64,000 nt of DNA from Flavobacterium sp. LC2016-01 (GCF_009711135.1 NZ_WMIC01000003.1:310001-374000); one strand, 5' to 3'. Shown: positions 1 through 8,597, counted from the stretch's first letter. Notes: generated by a model from the sequence alone, not told the origin. Program-made: numbers and translations.

Positions 1-1
1 C

Positions 2-217
2 AACATCAGTGATATTTTCAATTCAAGAATCATGAGATCGTACACGTACCTTCAAAATGACGTAACAAAAGAAAGTCAAACTTCATATGGTGAAATGCAG
101 TTCCGTAAACGTCAATTCAATTTATCGTTTACTTACCGTTTCAACAAACCAAAAGGTGAAAGAGATAAAAATGCACAGCCAAGAAATGATGACGGCGGTG
201 GAGAATTCCCTGGATAA
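2..217 (+). CDS. C-terminal end of an outer-membrane beta-barrel protein (partial)
   Basis: The reading frame is already open at base 2 and runs to the stop at 215-217, so only the last 71 residues are seen. Alternating hydrophobic and aromatic strands (for example FNLSFTYRF) followed by a short polar tail rich in Lys, Asn, Asp and Gly fit the last beta-strands of a TonB-dependent-receptor-like or 'outer membrane beta-barrel family' protein with an extra tail after the barrel. An Arg/Gln-rich stretch precedes the last strand. The exact family cannot be decided from the fragment. Two terminator-like hairpins follow. Confidence 0.6.
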   Translation, partial: NISDIFNSRIMRSYTYLQNDVTKESQTSYGEMQFRKRQFNLSFTYRFNKPKGERDKNAQPRNDDGGGEFPG

Positions 218-274
218 CACTAGGTAAATTTCAATACTGAAATTCCAAATTCCAATCTAATTGGCATAAATTAA

Positions 275-315
275 AAAATCCAAATTCCAATTGTAAAAGT
301 TGGAATTTGGATTTT
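275..315 (+). terminator. Rho-independent terminator-like hairpin after the barrel gene
   Basis: A perfect 16-bp inverted repeat (275-290 with 300-315, 9-base loop) is followed by a T-rich run. It lies 58 bases after the stop of the barrel gene. The same words (aattccaa, ttggaattt) recur on both sides at 240-260 and 340-366, so the stretch may also be a degenerate repeat. Confidence 0.6.
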
Positions 316-384
316 CTTTTTTGTGTATTTCTAAAATTGAAATTTGGGATTTTCAATATTGGAATTTCTTTTTTTTGACACAAA

Positions 385-412
385 AAAAAAGAACCCATTT
401 GGGTTCTTTTTT
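385..412. terminator. Bidirectional terminator hairpin
   Basis: A 12-bp stem (385-396 with 401-412) with a 4-base loop has A-runs on the left and T-runs on the right. It sits between the converging barrel gene and the small minus-strand gene at 423-602, and could end transcription from both sides. Confidence 0.7.
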
Positions 413-422
413 ATGAAATCAA

Positions 423-602
423 TTAATATTTAACTGATTGTTCTTCTTGTCTTTTTTTAGCTCTCTTTTCTTTGAACATTTCCCAGCTTGCTCCCGTAAC
501 CCAATAAGATACGAAACCAACTAAGAAAAACATTAACCAAAACCCTATAGTTAGTATGGTTAAGAAAAGTAAAAAGCCTAAGTACTGTGAAAATTCAAAC
601 AT
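423..602 (-). CDS. Small one- or two-segment membrane protein (59 aa), function unknown
   Basis: An open frame of 59 codons starts at ATG 602-600 and stops at 425-423. Residues 1-8 are polar/aromatic, residues about 9-38 are strongly hydrophobic (one long or two short membrane segments, with a Trp at 22), and the tail from about 41 is basic (KEKRAKKRQEE) and probably cytoplasmic. A good Bacteroidota promoter (-7 TACATTTG, -33 TTG, 20-base spacer) lies just upstream at 630-661, and a terminator lies after the stop. I do not recognise a named family. The promoter, hydropathy and terminator support a real gene. Confidence 0.65.
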   Translation of the reverse strand: MFEFSQYLGFLLFLTILTIGFWLMFFLVGFVSYWVTGASWEMFKEKRAKKRQEEQSVKY

Positions 603-629
603 GTTTTCCGGAATTTTTGAATGTTACGA

Positions 630-661
630 CAAATGTAGGTTATATATTCGTCCTTGGCAAT
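630..661 (-). promoter_or_regulatory. Bacteroidota-type promoter for the small membrane protein
   Basis: On the minus strand a -7 box TACATTTG (630-637) lies 20 bases downstream of ATTG (658-661), matching the TTG/TTTG - TAnnTTTG pattern of Bacteroidota housekeeping promoters. The start codon is about 28 bases downstream of the box. Confidence 0.6.
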
Positions 662-780
662 AAAATCTAAATCAATTTTCGTGAAATAACATTTATCCGT
701 ATATTTATACTCATTTTAAATAAGGATTTTTTCTCGGTTATTATTCAACTGTCTAAATAAGAAGAATATGAGTATTTTCA

Positions 781-865
781 GGAGCTGTTTCCCGCTATCC
801 GTTACAATCTTTTATGTTTTTAAAGAAAAAACATAAAAGGATTTTCACTGCTATCGGGGCTAGGC
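781..865. repeat. Palindromic intergenic element in the gap before fumC
   Basis: The 603-1039 gap holds no convincing gene. Its centre carries a 13-bp perfect inverted repeat (809-821 with 827-839, 5-base loop) inside a longer imperfect palindrome: cccgctatcc on the left answers gctatcgggg on the right. The form resembles interspersed palindromic elements I associate with Flavobacterium genomes, but no other copy was found here. It could also act as a hairpin in the fumC leader. Confidence 0.45.
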
Positions 866-1039
866 ATCCGTTTTCAAAAGACATTTTAAGCATTCAAAAT
901 AATAATCCGTTTCAATCTGTGTCTTTACGAAGTAAATCAGCGTTATCAGCGTTTCATTTACTCAAGCAACTTGACAACTCACATATCACACATTTCACAT
1001 TAACAGAATACATTTTACAAACAACATATTTACTACATA

Positions 1040-2425
1040 ATGAAATACAGAATAGAAAAAGACACCATGGGCGAAGTTCAAGTCCCAGCCGATAAATATT
1101 GGGGTGCTCAAACAGAACGTTCCCGCAACAATTTTAAAATTGGAAACGCAGCTTCAATGCCAAAAGAAATTATCGAAGGATTTGCTTATCTAAAAAAAGC
1201 CGCCGCCTTTGCTAATTATGACTTAGGCGTTTTGCCAATCGAAAAAAGAGATACTATTGCAGCAGTCTGCGACGAAATTCTGGAAGGAAAATTAGACGAT
1301 CAATTTCCGCTGGTAATTTGGCAGACGGGTTCAGGAACGCAAAGTAATATGAATGTGAATGAAGTAATTGCAAACCGCGCGCAGGTTCTAAAAGGTTTTG
1401 AAATTGGCGAAGGCGAACAGTTTATAAAAGCAAATGATGATGTAAATAAATCACAGTCGTCAAATGACACATTCCCAACCGGAATGCATATTGCAGCTTA
1501 TAAAATGGTCGTTGAAACTACAATTCCGGGAGTTGAAAAACTGCATGCCACTTTAGTTAAAAAAGCAGCTGAATTTAAAGACGTAGTCAAAATTGGGCGT
1601 ACACATTTAATGGATGCAACGCCACTGACACTCGGACAAGAAATTTCGGGTTATGCTGCTCAATTAGCATTCGGATTAAAAGCATTGAAAAACACTTTAG
1701 CGCATTTATCTGAAATTGCTCTTGGCGGAACCGCAGTTGGAACCGGTTTAAACACACCAAAAGGCTACGACGTAAAAGTTGCCGAATATATTGCCAAATT
1801 CACCAATCACCCATTTGTAACTGCTGAAAATAAATTTGAAGCTTTAGCCGCGCACGATGCCATTGTCGAAACACACGGAGCGCTAAAACAATTAGCTGTT
1901 TCCTTAAATAAAATTGCAAATGATGTGAGAATGCTGGCTTCTGGGCCACGCTCAGGAATTGGCGAAATTCACATTCCAGAAAACGAACCTGGATCTTCCA
2001 TCATGCCCGGAAAAGTAAACCCGACGCAATGCGAAGCGTTAACAATGGTTTGCGCGCAAGTTATTGGAAACGATATGGCAATTGCTGTTGGCGGTATGCA
2101 GGGACATTATGAATTAAATGTTTTTAAACCAGTTATGGCAGCAAACTTCCTTCAATCGGCACGTTTGCTCGGAGACGCCTGCGTTTCATTCGATGAACAT
2201 TGCGCTCAAGGAATCGAACCAAATCATAAACGTATTAAAGAATTAGTAGATAATTCTCTTATGCTTGTAACAGCTTTAAACACAAAAATTGGATATTATA
2301 AAGCTGCAGAAATTGCTCAAACCGCTCACAAAAACGGAACAACTCTTAAAGATGAAGCGGTTCGTTTAGGTTACGTTACTCCTGAAGATTTTGACGCTTG
2401 GGTAAAACCGGAGGAAATGGTGTAA
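1040..2425 (+). CDS. fumC: Class II fumarate hydratase (fumarase C)
   Basis: The enzyme interconverts fumarate and L-malate in the cytosolic TCA cycle without an Fe-S cluster. The 461-residue length fits class II fumarases. The superfamily signature [11 protein letters not shown] is at about residues 318-328 and carries the mobile catalytic loop. Upstream are [14 protein letters not shown] (about 97-110) and [16 protein letters not shown] (about 188-203), the other substrate-site regions. The chosen start gives [16 protein letters not shown], the usual N-terminus; a second in-frame ATG at codon 10 is less likely. The gene is monocistronic, with a 437-base upstream gap and a terminator 38 bases after the stop. 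Confidence 0.97.
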   Translation: MKYRIEKDTMGEVQVPADKYWGAQTERSRNNFKIGNAASMPKEIIEGFAYLKKAAAFANYDLGVLPIEKRDTIAAVCDEILEGKLDDQFPLVIWQTGSGTQSNMNVNEVIANRAQVLKGFEIGEGEQFIKANDDVNKSQSSNDTFPTGMHIAAYKMVVETTIPGVEKLHATLVKKAAEFKDVVKIGRTHLMDATPLTLGQEISGYAAQLAFGLKALKNTLAHLSEIALGGTAVGTGLNTPKGYDVKVAEYIAKFTNHPFVTAENKFEALAAHDAIVETHGALKQLAVSLNKIANDVRMLASGPRSGIGEIHIPENEPGSSIMPGKVNPTQCEALTMVCAQVIGNDMAIAVGGMQGHYELNVFKPVMAANFLQSARLLGDACVSFDEHCAQGIEPNHKRIKELVDNSLMLVTALNTKIGYYKAAEIAQTAHKNGTTLKDEAVRLGYVTPEDFDAWVKPEEMV

Positions 2426-2463
2426 TTTAATTGTGAATTATTAATGGTTAATTATAAATTAAA

Positions 2464-2490
2464 AAAGCCTGAAATATAATTTCAGGCTTT
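2464..2490. terminator. Terminator between fumC and the converging dehydrogenase gene
   Basis: An 11-bp stem (2464-2474 with 2480-2490) with a 5-base loop is followed by a T-run. A-runs on the left side let it work on the minus strand too, where the gene at 2610-3818 ends. Confidence 0.75.
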
Positions 2491-2502
2491 TGTTTTTTTC
2501 TT

Positions 2503-2565
2503 TCACCCTGAGCGAAGTCGAAGGGCTTTACGATATCACAAGCCCTTCGACTTCGCTCAGGGTGA
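2503..2565. repeat. 25-bp-arm inverted repeat of the 'cccttcgacttcgctcaggg' type
   Basis: Perfect arms 2503-2527 and 2541-2565 enclose 13 bases. The core word ccctgagcgaagtcgaaggg is notably G+C-rich for this genome. It resembles a short palindromic repeat seen between genes in many bacterial genomes, and it sits directly after a terminator between two convergent genes. Confidence 0.8.
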
Positions 2566-2609
2566 CAACGGTATAATTACAATCTGAATTTCAATTAATA
2601 ATTAACAAT

Positions 2610-3818
2610 TTACAATTCACCATTATCAACATAGTCTTGCAAATAACTAAACCTTTCCGTCAGTTTTCCATTTTCTGTGATTTTGGCGCGTTTTAAAATT
2701 CCGTCTTTATCTCCGTTGAAGAACGCCGGAATTACATGTTCCATAAATTGTTCTCCAAAACCTTCGCTGGCATCTTTTGGGATTTCGCATGGCAAATTAT
2801 CAACCGCCATAACCGCAACCGCCGCTGGATGAAATATATCTACTTCTTTATCTTCTAATGGAAAATAACCATAAATAGGATCTGCAATTGTTGACGAACG
2901 AATTGTGCAGGCGATTGGACCATTCACATCGCAGGAAATATCGGCTACAACTTTCAATCTGCAGTCACTTGCATTCAGCATTTCTCTTGTCAAAATCATT
3001 GGCGCTGCGCTGGCGTGAAAATGTCCTGCAAAATAAATATCAGAAACTTTCGTGAATTTTTCAAAATCGGAAACATATTCTTCAGGATGATTTACAAAAT
3101 CTTTAAAATCCAAAATCTGGCCGTCGATACGTTTATTATATTCTAAAACATCCAATTGCACATAAACCGCCTGCGCGTATTTTTTAGTCAAATAATTATC
3201 AATTGTAATTTCTTTTACTTTAATCGCATCCAAAATTTCTTTAGCACCGCTCCCTACTTTTCCTGTTCCTGTAACCACAAATTTTAAGGCCGGCATTGTG
3301 ATGCGTTTTAAATGCATAATTAAAGCTTCTTTTCCTGATAATGTTTCTGCTTTTGGAAGCTTGAACAATTCAAACTTTAGCCCAAAAGCTCTGATTCCGT
3401 TATAAACACCAACCATACCGGCATATTTTCCAAAACCAATTAAACGATGATCTAATTCGTTCACTATGGTTTCATGATCGTATAAATCAATGTTTTTTTC
3501 TAAAATGGCCTGCAGCAATTTTCTGTTGTGCGGTTGTTTTTTAATCGTATGAGAAAAAAAGAAATATGTTTTGTTTGGAATTAAATTTTCAACCGGAACT
3601 TCTTTCACTCCAAATAACACATCACAGTCTGAAACATCTTCAGTTACTGTAATTCCCATACTTTTATATTGAAGATCCGAAAAAATCCTAATATCTGAAC
3701 TCTCTACTTCTACAATAGCTTCGTGATATTGCTGTTTCAGTTTTGCCAACTCATCTGGGGCAAAAACTACGCGTCGATCTGGTGGGTTTTTTCTTTCTTT
3801 TATAATTCCGAATTTCAT
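2610..3818 (-). CDS. Lysine (saccharopine)/alanine-dehydrogenase-like NAD(P) oxidoreductase
   Basis: The protein has 402 residues. The N-terminus (MKFGIIKERKNPPDRRVVFAP) matches the AlaDh/PNT N-terminal domain shared by alanine dehydrogenase, transhydrogenase alpha and NAD-dependent saccharopine dehydrogenase. A Rossmann glycine motif (VVTGTGKVGSGA) lies at about residues 180-191. The conserved ADISCDVNGPI segment near 291-301 fits the lysine-forming saccharopine dehydrogenase branch better than alanine dehydrogenase. The substrate cannot be fixed from sequence alone. The gene stands alone, with a -7 box at 3871-3878. Confidence 0.8.
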   Translation of the reverse strand: MKFGIIKERKNPPDRRVVFAPDELAKLKQQYHEAIVEVESSDIRIFSDLQYKSMGITVTEDVSDCDVLFGVKEVPVENLIPNKTYFFFSHTIKKQPHNRKLLQAILEKNIDLYDHETIVNELDHRLIGFGKYAGMVGVYNGIRAFGLKFELFKLPKAETLSGKEALIMHLKRITMPALKFVVTGTGKVGSGAKEILDAIKVKEITIDNYLTKKYAQAVYVQLDVLEYNKRIDGQILDFKDFVNHPEEYVSDFEKFTKVSDIYFAGHFHASAAPMILTREMLNASDCRLKVVADISCDVNGPIACTIRSSTIADPIYGYFPLEDKEVDIFHPAAVAVMAVDNLPCEIPKDASEGFGEQFMEHVIPAFFNGDKDGILKRAKITENGKLTERFSYLQDYVDNGEL

Positions 3819-3870
3819 TTAAATAGGTTTAAAGCATTTAATAATATAACTTTTTACATCTTATTTGTTT

Positions 3871-3878
3871 CAAATATA
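3871..3878 (-). promoter_or_regulatory. -7 box of the dehydrogenase gene
   Basis: TATATTTG on the minus strand matches TAnnTTTG, 53 bases before the start codon. A TTTG lies 23 bases further upstream, slightly beyond the usual spacing. Confidence 0.45.
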
Positions 3879-4037
3879 ACAAATTTCGTTAAAGTTTTCT
3901 TCAAAAATTACAATTTAGAATCTTTAAAAACCGTTTAAAGCTGACTTACAATCGACTAACTAAAATTTTAGTTAATATTATGTTAAAGCAACCGGTTGGC
4001 TCTTTCAAAATATCTAAAACATAAATATTGAATTCTA

Positions 4038-4045
4038 TATATTTG
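4038..4045 (+). promoter_or_regulatory. -7 box of the serine hydrolase gene
   Basis: TATATTTG matches TAnnTTTG. Transcription should begin around 4052, so the first ATG (4056) would be almost leaderless. That makes the in-frame ATG at 4065 a plausible true start. Confidence 0.45.
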
Positions 4046-4055
4046 TTTTTAAAGA

Positions 4056-5261
4056 ATGATGAAAATGAGTTTCCTTAAAAAGACAAAGATACCACAAATA
4101 CTTTTTTTAATTTTAGTTTTAAGTTCATGTGGCAATGATAAGAAAACAAGCGTAGATACTGCACAAACGGTAGAAGATACCTTGCCTAAGATGAAGCCTT
4201 TAGGCCCAGAAAAAAGACTTACACAAGCTTATATAAATTCTGTAAAAGGCAGAATTAACCACTTTTACAATAAAAATTGGCCAAACAATAGTATGAATGG
4301 CAGTTTCTTAGTAGCAAGAAACGGACAGATTATTTTTGAAAGATACAACGGTTACGCAAATAAAAACGAAGGAACTAAAATTACTGCAGATACTCCAGTG
4401 CAAATTGCATCTGTGAGCAAAGTACTTACGGCAACCGCAGTTTTAAAATTGGTAAATGCCGGCAAAATTGATCTGGATCAAAAGGTAAATACTATTTTAA
4501 AAACATTTCCATTTGAAGACTGCACCATCAGAATGCTTTTGAGCCATCGTACGGGAATGCGCAATTATGCTTATTTTACAGATCACGACAAATCGGTTTG
4601 GGACAGACATAATCAGCTGACGAATAAAGACATTCTAGATATTTTAGCAACGAAAGATATTGGCTTGGAAGCTAAAACCGGAACACGTTTTGGTTATTGC
4701 AATACTAATTATGCGATGCTGGCACTGATTATTGAAAAAATCACAGGATTAAAATATAAAGAAGCAATGTCTCAAATGATTTTCAAACCATTGGGAATGA
4801 CGCATAGTTATATTTTTGATGACGATAAAGACAGAAAAACAATTGTTCCTTCTTACAAAGGAAATGGTGCCGAAATTGGTTTTGACTATTTAGATAATGT
4901 TTACGGAGATAAAAATGTATTTTCTACTGTACGTGATCTTTTAAAATTTGACCGCGCAAGACAATCGCCAGACTTTTTAAAGCCGGCATTATTAAAACAA
5001 GTTTACACGGGTTACAGCAACGAACGCAAAGGAACCAAAAATTATGGTCTCGGAATCAGAATGATTAATTGGGAAACGGGTCAGAATTTTTATTTCCACA
5101 ATGGCTGGTGGCATGGCAATACCTCATCGTACATTACTTTAATGAAAGAGCATGTTACGATTATTGCATTGTCAAACAAAATGACCAGAAACACTTATGC
5201 GGTGCGTAAACTGGCTCCAATCTTTGGAGATTATCCTTTTAATTTCAAGGACGAAGAATAA
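4056..5261 (+). CDS. Beta-lactamase-related serine hydrolase, lipoprotein
   Basis: This is a class C beta-lactamase/penicillin-binding-fold serine hydrolase, probably acting on peptidoglycan peptides or esters in the envelope. The N-terminus has a lipoprotein signal ending LSSC. The catalytic SxxK is SVSK (Ser119, Lys122), the second motif is YCN (Tyr214 to Asn216), and the third is HNG in the FHNGWWHG segment near the C-terminus. Length (401 aa) is normal for the family. Numbering uses the ATG at 4056; ATGs at 4059 and 4065 are alternatives. The Trp pair after HNG is common in the 'serine hydrolase' group of Bacteroidota. The true substrate is unknown. Confidence 0.85.
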   Translation: MMKMSFLKKTKIPQILFLILVLSSCGNDKKTSVDTAQTVEDTLPKMKPLGPEKRLTQAYINSVKGRINHFYNKNWPNNSMNGSFLVARNGQIIFERYNGYANKNEGTKITADTPVQIASVSKVLTATAVLKLVNAGKIDLDQKVNTILKTFPFEDCTIRMLLSHRTGMRNYAYFTDHDKSVWDRHNQLTNKDILDILATKDIGLEAKTGTRFGYCNTNYAMLALIIEKITGLKYKEAMSQMIFKPLGMTHSYIFDDDKDRKTIVPSYKGNGAEIGFDYLDNVYGDKNVFSTVRDLLKFDRARQSPDFLKPALLKQVYTGYSNERKGTKNYGLGIRMINWETGQNFYFHNGWWHGNTSSYITLMKEHVTIIALSNKMTRNTYAVRKLAPIFGDYPFNFKDEE

Positions 5262-5306
5262 TACAATTTTTCTGAAAATTTTAGCAGAAAGTAATTTCAA
5301 ATAGTA

Positions 5307-5314
5307 TAAATTTG
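5307..5314 (+). promoter_or_regulatory. Likely -7 box for ssrA
   Basis: TAAATTTG matches TAnnTTTG and lies 14 bases before the mature tmRNA 5' end. That leaves room for a short 5' leader removed by processing. Confidence 0.5.
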
Positions 5315-5328
5315 CAGACTTATTTTTT

Positions 5329-5723
5329 GGGGTCGACTGGTTTTGACAGCAAGTCGAATTGAACAGTAAGCACGTCGAGCATTGAGACCTTGCTCGTAAA
5401 TATAAGATCTCACACTTTTACACGGCGAAAATAATTACGCTTTAGCTGCATAATCCGAATCATAGTAAGATTGCGCCACGTCTCTACAAGGTAGAGAAGC
5501 TGGATTCTCCTGGAAAGCCTTGGTTTGTGGCGTTCCGTTCAGGGGAACCGTAAAAATAAACCTAGATATCCATGAGCTTCGGGTGGGTTTCGAAAATTAA
5601 GAAGATAAGTGTTCGGTGGCTGTTTCTGGCCTAGCTTAACAACGAAAATCTAATCAGGAAATAAGCGTGTAGAAAGCTCTTTAGTTGCTTGTTTGGACCC
5701 GGGTTCGATTCCCGGCGACTCCA
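5329..5723 (+). ncRNA. ssrA: tmRNA (ssrA)
   Basis: tmRNA rescues stalled ribosomes and tags the unfinished protein for proteolysis. The 5' end GGGGTCG pairs with CGACTCC at 5716-5722 to form the tRNA-like acceptor stem, and the T arm carries GGTTCGATTCC just before it. A short frame at 5424-5453 encodes the tag GENNYALAA and a stop. Pseudoknot-forming G+C-rich stretches follow. After the discriminator A (5723) the sequence is caa, so the CCA end is not encoded and must be added. A strong terminator follows directly. Confidence 0.97.
5424..5453 (+). other. tmRNA tag reading frame (GENNYALAA, stop)
   Basis: Ten codons, including the TAA stop, encode the degradation tag added after the charged alanine. 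The ALAA end is the usual ClpXP recognition tail. Confidence 0.93.
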
Positions 5724-5724
5724 C

Positions 5725-5755
5725 AAAAAGGAAGGTGTTCAACACCTTCCTTTTT
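5725..5755 (+). terminator. Terminator of ssrA
   Basis: A 13-bp stem (5725-5737 with 5743-5755) and a T-run begin two bases after the tmRNA 3' end. The stretch 5758-5880 after it holds no gene that I can see. Confidence 0.85.
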
Positions 5756-5880
5756 TCTTTTATAAAATACTAAAAACCAACCATTAAACTACAAAAACAA
5801 CACTGTAAACTGCATTACTTTTCCTTCGGTAAAGGTCTGCTAATTGAATTGACTTTGTTCATTCTACTATTAGTTTTTTC

Positions 5881-6648
5881 TTATTTTCCTTTGGATGCCA
5901 AAACTATTAATGCGGCGCATTCCTTTGGATGGCTTATGTAAACACAGTGTCCCGCACCTTCAACTTCAATAGTTTTAACACTATTTGCTCTTTTGGCATA
6001 AAAACGCTCTAGATCAGGATTGATAATTCTATCTGATTTAGCAATCACACACCAGACTGGTTTTATTTTCCATGCAGGGTTCTGGATCACAACATGAAAA
6101 GCATTATCTGTTATAGCAGGTTGCGAGATGGCCATAAATTCAGCCGTTTTAACAGGAACTCCATTGGCAAAATCAGCTGAAAACTTCTTTGGATCAATAT
6201 AATCCAATCCGTCATCGCCTTTTATTAATGACTTATATAAAGGAGGATACAATTTTCCGTTATTGGCTTCTGATTCTCCACTATCAGGCGCATGTGCGGC
6301 AATAAAAACCAATGCGGCAACTTTTGGATTATTTCCTGCAGTTGTGATGATTGCTCCACCGTAACTATGCCCCACCAAAATACAAGGACCGTCCTGTTGA
6401 TCAATTATCCTATTGACTGCTGCAACATCTGTATCATAAGAACTTGTTGAATGCTGGGTTACAGATACTTTATAGCCTTGTTTGGTTAAGATATCATAAA
6501 TCCCTCTCCAGCCAGAACCATCCACAAATGCTCCATGTACGAGCACAATATTCTTTATTGTTTTGATTTCCTGTCCATTGGCAACTAATGTAAACCCGAA
6601 TATCGAAACTATCAGTATCGAAATCATCCCTTTATATGTTGTTTTCAT
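5881..6648 (-). CDS. Secreted alpha/beta hydrolase
   Basis: This is a 255-residue alpha/beta-hydrolase-fold esterase or lipase-like enzyme. A signal peptide covers about residues 1-25 (ending VANGQ). The oxyanion region is HGAFVDGSGW (38-47), the nucleophile elbow is GHSYGG with Ser95, and the catalytic His is His234 in GAGH; an Asp in AKSDRI is the likely acid. The arrangement resembles the EstC/methylesterase-like hydrolases. It starts only 16 bases after a truncated AraC regulator on the same strand, which may once have controlled it. The substrate is unknown. Confidence 0.85.
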   Translation of the reverse strand: MKTTYKGMISILIVSIFGFTLVANGQEIKTIKNIVLVHGAFVDGSGWRGIYDILTKQGYKVSVTQHSTSSYDTDVAAVNRIIDQQDGPCILVGHSYGGAIITTAGNNPKVAALVFIAAHAPDSGESEANNGKLYPPLYKSLIKGDDGLDYIDPKKFSADFANGVPVKTAEFMAISQPAITDNAFHVVIQNPAWKIKPVWCVIAKSDRIINPDLERFYAKRANSVKTIEVEGAGHCVYISHPKECAALIVLASKGK

Positions 6649-6664
6649 TTTCTATGTTTTTATT

Positions 6665-6982
6665 TTAATTCAGATTTCTGTATTCCTTTAGTGAATGCCC
6701 TGTCCTAACATTTTTTTCTGCTCCAAGAGATAAAACCTGATTTGGAGCTGTAAACATTAATGAACCTTCGAAAAAATCGTAGTTCGTACGTCCATATTTA
6801 AACGGGCCATCTATTTTTTTGCAAGCGATGGAATACATGTCCAATCGATACGAAGCATCAGGTATTCTATGTGATCGCTCGACTTTGGATAAATCTACAA
6901 CTGCTATCAATGGACGAACCGGTTTATCGTAATGAAAAAACGCAAGCAGTTGAGAAATGTTTTTGATATCTATATATTCCAT
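6665..6982 (-). pseudogene. Truncated AraC-type regulator, DNA-binding half missing
   Basis: The 105 residues match the sensor (N-terminal) half of Flavobacterium AraC-family regulators: the DIKNIS opening, KPxxPLIAVVD, then YGRTNYDFFEGSLMFTAPNQV. Full proteins of this group run to about 300 residues and end in two helix-turn-helix units. Here homology stops after NVRTG, and the frame ends 10 residues later with no HTH sequence before the next gene 16 bases on. A deletion joining the broken regulator to the hydrolase promoter region is the simplest reading. A small stand-alone sensor protein is possible but less likely. Confidence 0.65.
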
Positions 6983-7084
6983 AGCAAGTAAGTTTAGGAA
7001 TGTTTAAAGTAAATTTACAAAAAAGACTTTATACGGGAATTATCCTGCCATTTATTATGATTCATAAAAAAGTGGATTTTTATA

Positions 7085-7582
7085 TCAGGCTATTGTTTTT
7101 CGCAATTCCGAGTAAGAAGTAACGAGATCACTCAGTGTAAATCCACGATTTAAGCCACTGGGGTTCGGCAGTATCCAAACTTTGGCCCCGCAAAAATCTT
7201 CAGACTGTAATCCCCAAGTAATTTGTTTTTTACCTGAAAAAGCCTTGTAGGCGGCTTTACCAAGAAAAGCAATATACTTTGGTTTGAACTTCTTGATCTT
7301 ACGCTTAAAAATCTCAATTGAATCATCAAATTCTTCTTTTGATAGCTGATCTGCACGAGAAGTTGCCCTTGCTACGGCTGTAGTCAAACCAAATTCAAAG
7401 TCTAAAATATCAATATCGTTTATGGCTTCTATTTGATAGGGAGTAAAACCAGCCTGATGTAATACTTTCCAAAATCGATTGCTTCTTCCCGAAAAGTGAT
7501 GCCCATCTGATGCCGATTTTAAGCCCGGATTAATGCCGCAAAAAAGCACATTCAGATCTTCTTTAATAATATCAGTTAACAT
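7085..7582 (-). CDS. mug: G/U mismatch-specific DNA glycosylase (Mug)
   Basis: The enzyme removes uracil, or ethenocytosine, opposite guanine in DNA. The 165 residues match E. coli Mug in length and motifs: CGINPGL with the catalytic Asn at residue 18, the same position as in E. coli, and NPSGLN near the C-terminus, the loop that wedges into the double helix. GKAAYKAF in the middle also fits the family. The gene is monocistronic, with flanking gaps of about 100 bases. Confidence 0.92.
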   Translation of the reverse strand: MLTDIIKEDLNVLFCGINPGLKSASDGHHFSGRSNRFWKVLHQAGFTPYQIEAINDIDILDFEFGLTTAVARATSRADQLSKEEFDDSIEIFKRKIKKFKPKYIAFLGKAAYKAFSGKKQITWGLQSEDFCGAKVWILPNPSGLNRGFTLSDLVTSYSELRKTIA

Positions 7583-7691
7583 TTATGAAATTCAAATTAG
7601 TTAGTTATAAGTTTAAAAATAGCCATTGCTTTACATAATTTTGATCCTAACAAAGTTACTTAAAGATAAATCGTCGCAACGTCTTTTACAA

Positions 7692-8597
7692 TTAATTCCC
7701 TTTTGCAATAAAACCTGGAACTCCAGTTTTAACCACGCTATTAAATCGCTGTCTGGTCTCTATATTATCAATTTGATCAAAGTCCTCTTGTGACAAAACA
7801 CCAATATTAAAATTTTCATGAGCTCGTGCCAAGCTTTTAGGAGTAGTCAGCAAGGTGGTACCACGTTGCACTGCCCAAGACAATAATACCTGTGCAGGTG
7901 TTTTTCCAGTTTTTTCTGCAATCTTTAAAACAACTTCATCTTCAATTGGTCCGGGTTTTATTCCGTGTCCTAGTGGAGCGAAAGCTAAAAAAACAATTCC
8001 TTTCTCTTTACAAAAATCAAGAAGTTCATTTTCTGGCAAATAAGGATGTGCTTCTATCTGAACTACAGCTGGTTTTATTCTAGCAGCTTCGTAAATAGGA
8101 ATAAGTTCTTTTAAACTAATATCAGATAAGCCAATTGATCTGACCTTCCCGCTATCAACAAGACTTTCCATCGCTCTCCATGTATCCAGCAAAGTTACTT
8201 CGTGATCATAAATTACATTACCGTTTTGATCTCTAGGATCTTGTTCATCTCCAGGTTGAAAAGCAAATGGAGTGTGAATAAGATAAAGATCCAGATAATC
8301 GAGTCCAAGTCTCTTTAAACTTGCCTCAAAGGCTGGTTGAACACGTTCCGGTCTATGATTGGTGTTCCATAACTTCGTAGTAACAAAAATCTCTTCACGG
8401 GCAATTCCTTCCATTGCCATTCCTTCTTTTAAGGCTTCCCCCACTTCTTTTTCATTACGGTATCGTTCTGCGGCATCAAAATGACGAAAGCCAGCTTTTA
8501 ACGCATCTTTAGTGGCACTTATAGTTAATAATGGATCAGGAATAAGGGTACCAAATCCAAGTGCAGGAATACTTAAGTTTTTATGTGATGTACTCAT
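7692..8597 (-). CDS. Aldo/keto reductase
   Basis: This is a 301-residue NADPH-dependent (alpha/beta)8-barrel reductase for aldehydes or ketones. The full catalytic tetrad is present: Asp41 and Tyr46 (DAAERY), Lys75 (TTKLW), His108 (LIHTP). The cofactor-site segment near TTPKSLARAHENF (about 253-265) fits NADPH binding. It is most like the AKR3/AKR5-type 2,5-diketo-gluconate reductases. A perfect GTGAT-N4-ATCAC dyad lies 121 bases upstream (8718-8733), so a Crp/Fnr-family protein may control it. Its natural substrate cannot be read from the sequence. Confidence 0.9.
   Translation of the reverse strand: MSTSHKNLSIPALGFGTLIPDPLLTISATKDALKAGFRHFDAAERYRNEKEVGEALKEGMAMEGIAREEIFVTTKLWNTNHRPERVQPAFEASLKRLGLDYLDLYLIHTPFAFQPGDEQDPRDQNGNVIYDHEVTLLDTWRAMESLVDSGKVRSIGLSDISLKELIPIYEAARIKPAVVQIEAHPYLPENELLDFCKEKGIVFLAFAPLGHGIKPGPIEDEVVLKIAEKTGKTPAQVLLSWAVQRGTTLLTTPKSLARAHENFNIGVLSQEDFDQIDNIETRQRFNSVVKTGVPGFIAKGN

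Noticed and set aside
814..1095. Open frame of 93 codons overlapping the fumC start
   Set aside because: It runs through the palindromic element and into fumC in another frame, has no recognisable domain, and its composition follows the repeat.
5848..5857. Word attgactttg (reverse of caaagtcaat) after ssrA
   Set aside because: It lies downstream of the hydrolase gene with no -7 box at the right distance; a ten-base match is expected by chance in a window this size.
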